Part shown: positions 29,649 through 32,377 of the stretch, piece by piece
Numbering within the stretch: the first letter of the stretch is position 1
Layout: every line of letters starts with the position of its first letter
Assembly: GCF_014360585.1 (NCBI RefSeq)
Contig: NZ_JACIXG010000058.1
Span: 1-32,377, forward strand
Direction: 5' to 3'
Source: Nocardioides sp.
GTDB taxonomy: Bacteria > Actinomycetota > Actinomycetes > Propionibacteriales > Nocardioidaceae
DNA length: 32,377 nucleotides
Translations under genes and position numbers: made by a program
Notes under the pieces: generated by a model
Told to the model about the DNA's origin: nothing
Database searches by the model: none
What the model saw: the letters and a program-made list of their open reading frames with translations, nothing else

Positions 29649-30633
29649 AACCACCGCGGAAGGTTCGGCGGTACGCGGTGGGGGTGATGCCGAGGGCGGC
29701 GTGGAAGTGGAGGCGGAGGGACTGGGCGGTGTTGAGGCCGCAGCGGGCGGCGACCTGCTCGACACCGAGGTCGGTGGTCTCCAGCAGGTTGCGGGCGAGC
29801 TCGATGCGCTGGCGCTGCAGCCAGCGACCGGGGGAGTCGCCGGTCTCGTCGCGGAAGCGCCGGGTGAAGGTACGCACCGACATCGAGACCTGAGCCGCCA
29901 TCGTCTCCAGGGTGAGGGGTTGGTCGAGGTGGGCGAGCGCCCAGGCGGTCGCCGCCGAGATGCCCGCGTCGCCCGACGCGGGCGCGTGATGCCGGATGAA
30001 CTGCGCCTGGCCGCCGTCGCGGTGGGGCGGGACGACCGTCACCCGGGCGACGCGGTTGGCGACCGCGGCGCCGTGGTCGCGGCGTACGACATGCAGGCAG
30101 AGATCGAGGCCGGCGGCCACCCCGGCGGAGGTGAGGATCTCGCCGTCGTCGACGAACAGCACGTCGGGGTCCAGTCTGACCTGCGGAAACAGCTCCCGGA
30201 ACTGGTCGGTGTAGAACCAGTGGGTCGTCGCCGGACGGCCGTCCAGGAGGCCTGCGGCGCCGAGCGCGAAGGCGCCGGTGCAGATCGACATGATCCGGGT
30301 GCCTGGGCGGATCATGTCGAGCGCCTCCTTCAGCGGCGCCGACAGTACGCCGTCGGTGACCATCGGCGAGGCCTCGTCGAACTTCGGGATCACCACCGTG
30401 TCGGCTTCCCGCAGCGCCTCGGGGCCGTGCGGCGCGAGCACGACCACGTCCGAGTCCGACTGGATCGGCCCGGGACCGCCGGTGGCGCAGGTGACGACCT
30501 CGTAGAGCAGTCGGTCCTGGCTGTCGCGAGCCTTGCCGAAGATCCGGTGCGGGATGCCGATCTCGAACGGGATGAACCCGTCCTGGATCAGCACCGCGAC
30601 CCGGTGCGGAGAAGGAACCGTTACGTCGCCCAT
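29644..30633 (-). CDS. GlxA family regulator (DJ-1/PfpI plus AraC HTH)
   Basis: 329 residues. Residues 10-190 form a DJ-1/PfpI-like domain with the nucleophile-elbow Cys118 (SICTGAFALGAAGLLDG). Residues 220-325 hold two AraC-type HTH motifs (LTLETMAAQVSMSVRTFTRR and GVEQVAARCGLNTAQSLRLHF) and end PTAYRRTFRG. Such regulators sense small molecules through the DJ-1 domain and usually act on adjacent genes. The divergent MFS transporter 70 bp away is the likely target. The stop codon lies within a common repeat element, so the last residues may be element-derived. Confidence 0.9.
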   Translation of the reverse strand: MGDVTVPSPHRVAVLIQDGFIPFEIGIPHRIFGKARDSQDRLLYEVVTCATGGPGPIQSDSDVVVLAPHGPEALREADTVVIPKFDEASPMVTDGVLSAPLKEALDMIRPGTRIMSICTGAFALGAAGLLDGRPATTHWFYTDQFRELFPQVRLDPDVLFVDDGEILTSAGVAAGLDLCLHVVRRDHGAAVANRVARVTVVPPHRDGGQAQFIRHHAPASGDAGISAATAWALAHLDQPLTLETMAAQVSMSVRTFTRRFRDETGDSPGRWLQRQRIELARNLLETTDLGVEQVAARCGLNTAQSLRLHFHAALGITPTAYRRTFRGGS

Positions 30634-30703
30634 GGCTGGATCTTAGCGATAGATGTCAATCAGGCCACTGTCTGGAGCGGCGCGGACCCGAGAGGATCGT
30701 CCC

Positions 30704-32008
30704 GTGACTCAGACGACGACCCCGCCGCCTGCCGGCCGAACATCCGCGCGCAGCCCCCGCATCCACCCGGCCTGGTGGGTGGCCGCCGTCGCTTTCGTGA
30801 CGATCATCGGAGCCGCAGCCTTCACCGCCGCGCCGGGTCTCCTGGTCGGTCCGTTGCACGAGGAGTTCGGTTGGTCGCGCGGCACGGTCGGGGTCGGGAT
30901 CACGCTCCAGCTCGCGCTCTACGGCCTGACCGCACCCTTCGCCGCCGCCCTGATGGACCGCTTCGGGATCCGGCCGGTGGTGGCCGTCGCGCTCACCATG
31001 ATCACCCTCGGCTCGCTCGGCACCGTCTGGATGAGCCAGTCGTGGCAGTTCGTGCTCGGCTGGGGCGTCCTCGTCGGCGGCGGTAGCGGCTGCATGGCGC
31101 TCGCCTTCGGCGCCACGATCACCACCCGCTGGTTCCACAGACGACAGGGCCTGGTCAGCGGGCTGCTGACTGCCGGTGGCGCCTCGGGACAGCTGATCTT
31201 CCTGCCGGTGCTGGCGATCCTGATCGGCGAGTACGGCTGGCGGGCGGCCTCGATCACGATCGCGCTGGTCGCGGCCGCGGTGATCCCGTTCGTGCTCCTG
31301 CTGCTCCGTGACTACCCGGCCGACCTGGGCCTGGCGCCCTATGGCGCCTCGCAGATCGTGCCGCGGCCCGCGCCGGCGACCGGCGCCGCGCTACGGACCG
31401 TGCGCGTGCTCGGGATGGCGATGCGTACAAAGGCCTTCTGGCTCCTGGCCGGTGCCTTCGCGATCTGCGGGATCACCACGAACGGGCTGATCAGAACCCA
31501 CTTCGTACCCGCCGCGCACGATCACGGCATGGCCACCGTCGCGGCCGCCTCGCTCCTCGCCGTCATCGGGATCTTCGACGTCGCCGGGACGATCTTCTCC
31601 GGCTGGCTCACCGACCGCTTCAACCCGGTCGTCCTGCTCGGCATCTACTACTCGCTGCGCGGCATCTCGCTGATCTTCCTGCCGATGCTGCTGTCGTCGG
31701 AGGTGCACCTGCCGATGATCTTCTTCATCGTCTTCTACGGCCTCGACTGGGTCGCCACCGTGCCGCCCACGCTCGCGCTGTGCCGCGAGATCTGGCCCGA
31801 GGACGCCCCGATCGTCTTCGGCTGGGTCCTCGCCTCCCACCAGGTCGGAGCCGGCCTCGTCGCGTGGATGGGCGGCGTCGTACGCGATGTCACCGGGTCC
31901 TACGACCTGGTCTGGTACGCCGCCGGCGCGCTGTGCGCCGCAGCCGCGCTGATGTCGCTCGTGATGCCGCGGGGAGAGCCGGTCGTCGAACCAGTGGTCG
32001 AGTCGTAG
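30704..32008 (+). CDS. MFS transporter
   Basis: 434 residues with about twelve transmembrane helices. Signature loop after helix 2: AALMDRFGIRPVV; the matching loop in the second half is SGWLTDRFNPVVLLG. A mid-protein cytoplasmic loop (RDYPADLGLAPYGASQ) resembles the monocarboxylate/oxalate-type and related MFS exporters, but the substrate cannot be read from sequence. The GTG at 30704 was chosen because GAGAGGA lies about 8 nt upstream; an ATG at 30653 is in frame but has no ribosome site. Likely controlled by the divergent GlxA-type regulator. Its 3' end overlaps the minus-strand membrane-protein frame. Confidence 0.9.
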   Translation: MTQTTTPPPAGRTSARSPRIHPAWWVAAVAFVTIIGAAAFTAAPGLLVGPLHEEFGWSRGTVGVGITLQLALYGLTAPFAAALMDRFGIRPVVAVALTMITLGSLGTVWMSQSWQFVLGWGVLVGGGSGCMALAFGATITTRWFHRRQGLVSGLLTAGGASGQLIFLPVLAILIGEYGWRAASITIALVAAAVIPFVLLLLRDYPADLGLAPYGASQIVPRPAPATGAALRTVRVLGMAMRTKAFWLLAGAFAICGITTNGLIRTHFVPAAHDHGMATVAAASLLAVIGIFDVAGTIFSGWLTDRFNPVVLLGIYYSLRGISLIFLPMLLSSEVHLPMIFFIVFYGLDWVATVPPTLALCREIWPEDAPIVFGWVLASHQVGAGLVAWMGGVVRDVTGSYDLVWYAAGALCAAAALMSLVMPRGEPVVEPVVES

Positions 32009-32372
32009 TGGCTCCCAGTGTCGCCAGCGCCATCAGGACGAGCACAGCTCGGTAGGTGACCACGTTCTCTGATCGAGGCGGCCCGCAGTACCCCGCCCCT
32101 GCGAAGCAGAAGTAGGCCGTGAAGACGTTCGCCAGGGCGACGAGGACCAGGAGCAGCGAGAACCCGGCGAGGAGGATCTCGACCCAGCGGAGCCGAGGAC
32201 GGGCGCCTCCGAGCGTACCGGCGACGATGGCGAGAGCGACCAGGTCGCCCGTCGCTCCAGCATCGAACGGAGACGCGTCAGGAACTGTCCCGGGCAGGAA
32301 TCCGACAAGCCAGGCGAGCGCCGCCAGCAGGATCGGGCAGGCGTACATAGATCGTGGGAGTCCTGAGGTCAC
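31890..32372 (-). CDS. Possible small membrane protein, start near the window edge
   Basis: The frame gives 160 residues from a GTG at 32372, or 152 from the ATG at 32348 (MYACPILL). It may begin beyond the window. Four hydrophobic stretches look real: ACPILLAALAWLVGFLPG, LVALAIVAGTLGG, ILLAGFSLLLVLVALANVFTAYF and YRAVLVLMALATLGA. No family is recognised. The last 35-40 residues are Arg-rich and antisense to the end of the MFS gene, so the true protein may be truncated there by a missed frame change, or the genes overlap by 119 bp. Moderate-to-low confidence. Confidence 0.5.
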   Translation of the reverse strand: MTSGLPRSMYACPILLAALAWLVGFLPGTVPDASPFDAGATGDLVALAIVAGTLGGARPRLRWVEILLAGFSLLLVLVALANVFTAYFCFAGAGYCGPPRSENVVTYRAVLVLMALATLGATTTRPLVRRPALPAASRATSARLRRTARRRRTRPGRRTR

Positions 32373-32377
32373 CCAGT

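Noticed and set aside
29456..29893. A plus-strand frame encoding heptad-repeat peptides (LRPSDVT)
   Set aside because: The peptide repeat only reflects the 21-bp DNA repeat; there is no ribosome site and the second half is antisense to the regulator gene.
28660..31086. A plus-strand open frame of about 800 codons
   Set aside because: Antisense to the EamA and GlxA-type genes and running through the repeat array; no domains.

Overview
The window looks like chromosomal DNA of a high-GC actinomycete. Evidence for this is the strong G/C third-position bias, the frequent GTG starts, a mycothiol gene (mshA) with its YbjN-type partner, a DUF4333 lipoprotein, a fused IcmF mutase, and a cellobiose-type ABC operon with no ATPase of its own. 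A Nocardioides-like (Nocardioidaceae) host is my best guess, an inference from gene content and from the style of the 'ggtcgag' intergenic repeats. Coding density is high. No stretch over 300 bases lacks a gene, and I saw no tRNA, rRNA, CRISPR array, transposase or integrase.

Layout. 1-110: a 22-bp perfect hairpin and short direct repeats downstream of galE. 111-3409: galE (-), then a RibD_C-type reductase, a crotonase-fold protein and a DinB-family protein (+). 3486-6579: cydAB (+), overlapping tail-to-tail with a BtuF-like metal-receptor gene (-). 6585-6803: a repeat-rich spacer. 6807-11458 (all -): icmF, a MarR regulator, a membrane-anchored unknown and a DUF4333 lipoprotein. 11571-14897 (-): the complete ectoine/5-hydroxyectoine operon ectABCD. 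14983-20633 (-): a binding protein, two permeases, a GH1 beta-glucosidase and a LacI regulator, preceded by two boxes close to the CebR/CelR operator. 20793-23596 (-): a class II aldolase and typA/bipA. 23696-25003 (+): a protealysin-like M4 protease with a C-terminal emfourin-like (inhibitor) domain. 25034-26540 (-): an Asp/Glu racemase-family protein and an SDR. 26687-28473 (+): mshA and ybjN. 28495-29403 (-): an EamA transporter. 29404-29650: inverted arrays of a 21-bp repeat. 29644-32008: a divergent GlxA-type regulator (-) and MFS transporter (+). 31890-32372 (-): a probable small membrane protein at the window edge.

How the genes work together. The ect operon makes compatible solutes from aspartate semialdehyde. 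The ceb-like operon imports an oligo-glucoside (probably cellobiose), hydrolyses it and carries its own repressor as last gene. It would need an unlinked MsiK-type ATPase. icmF isomerises isobutyryl-CoA and butyryl-CoA with adenosylcobalamin. The neighbouring BtuF-like protein has no signal peptide and could handle a corrinoid or metal in the cytosol (inference). cydAB gives a high-affinity quinol oxidase.

The most unusual items are the protease-inhibitor fusion, two enzyme-family members that lack canonical catalytic residues (crotonase and racemase), two structured intergenic repeat arrays, and an inverted repeat plus overlapping short ORF at the start codon of the second sugar permease.
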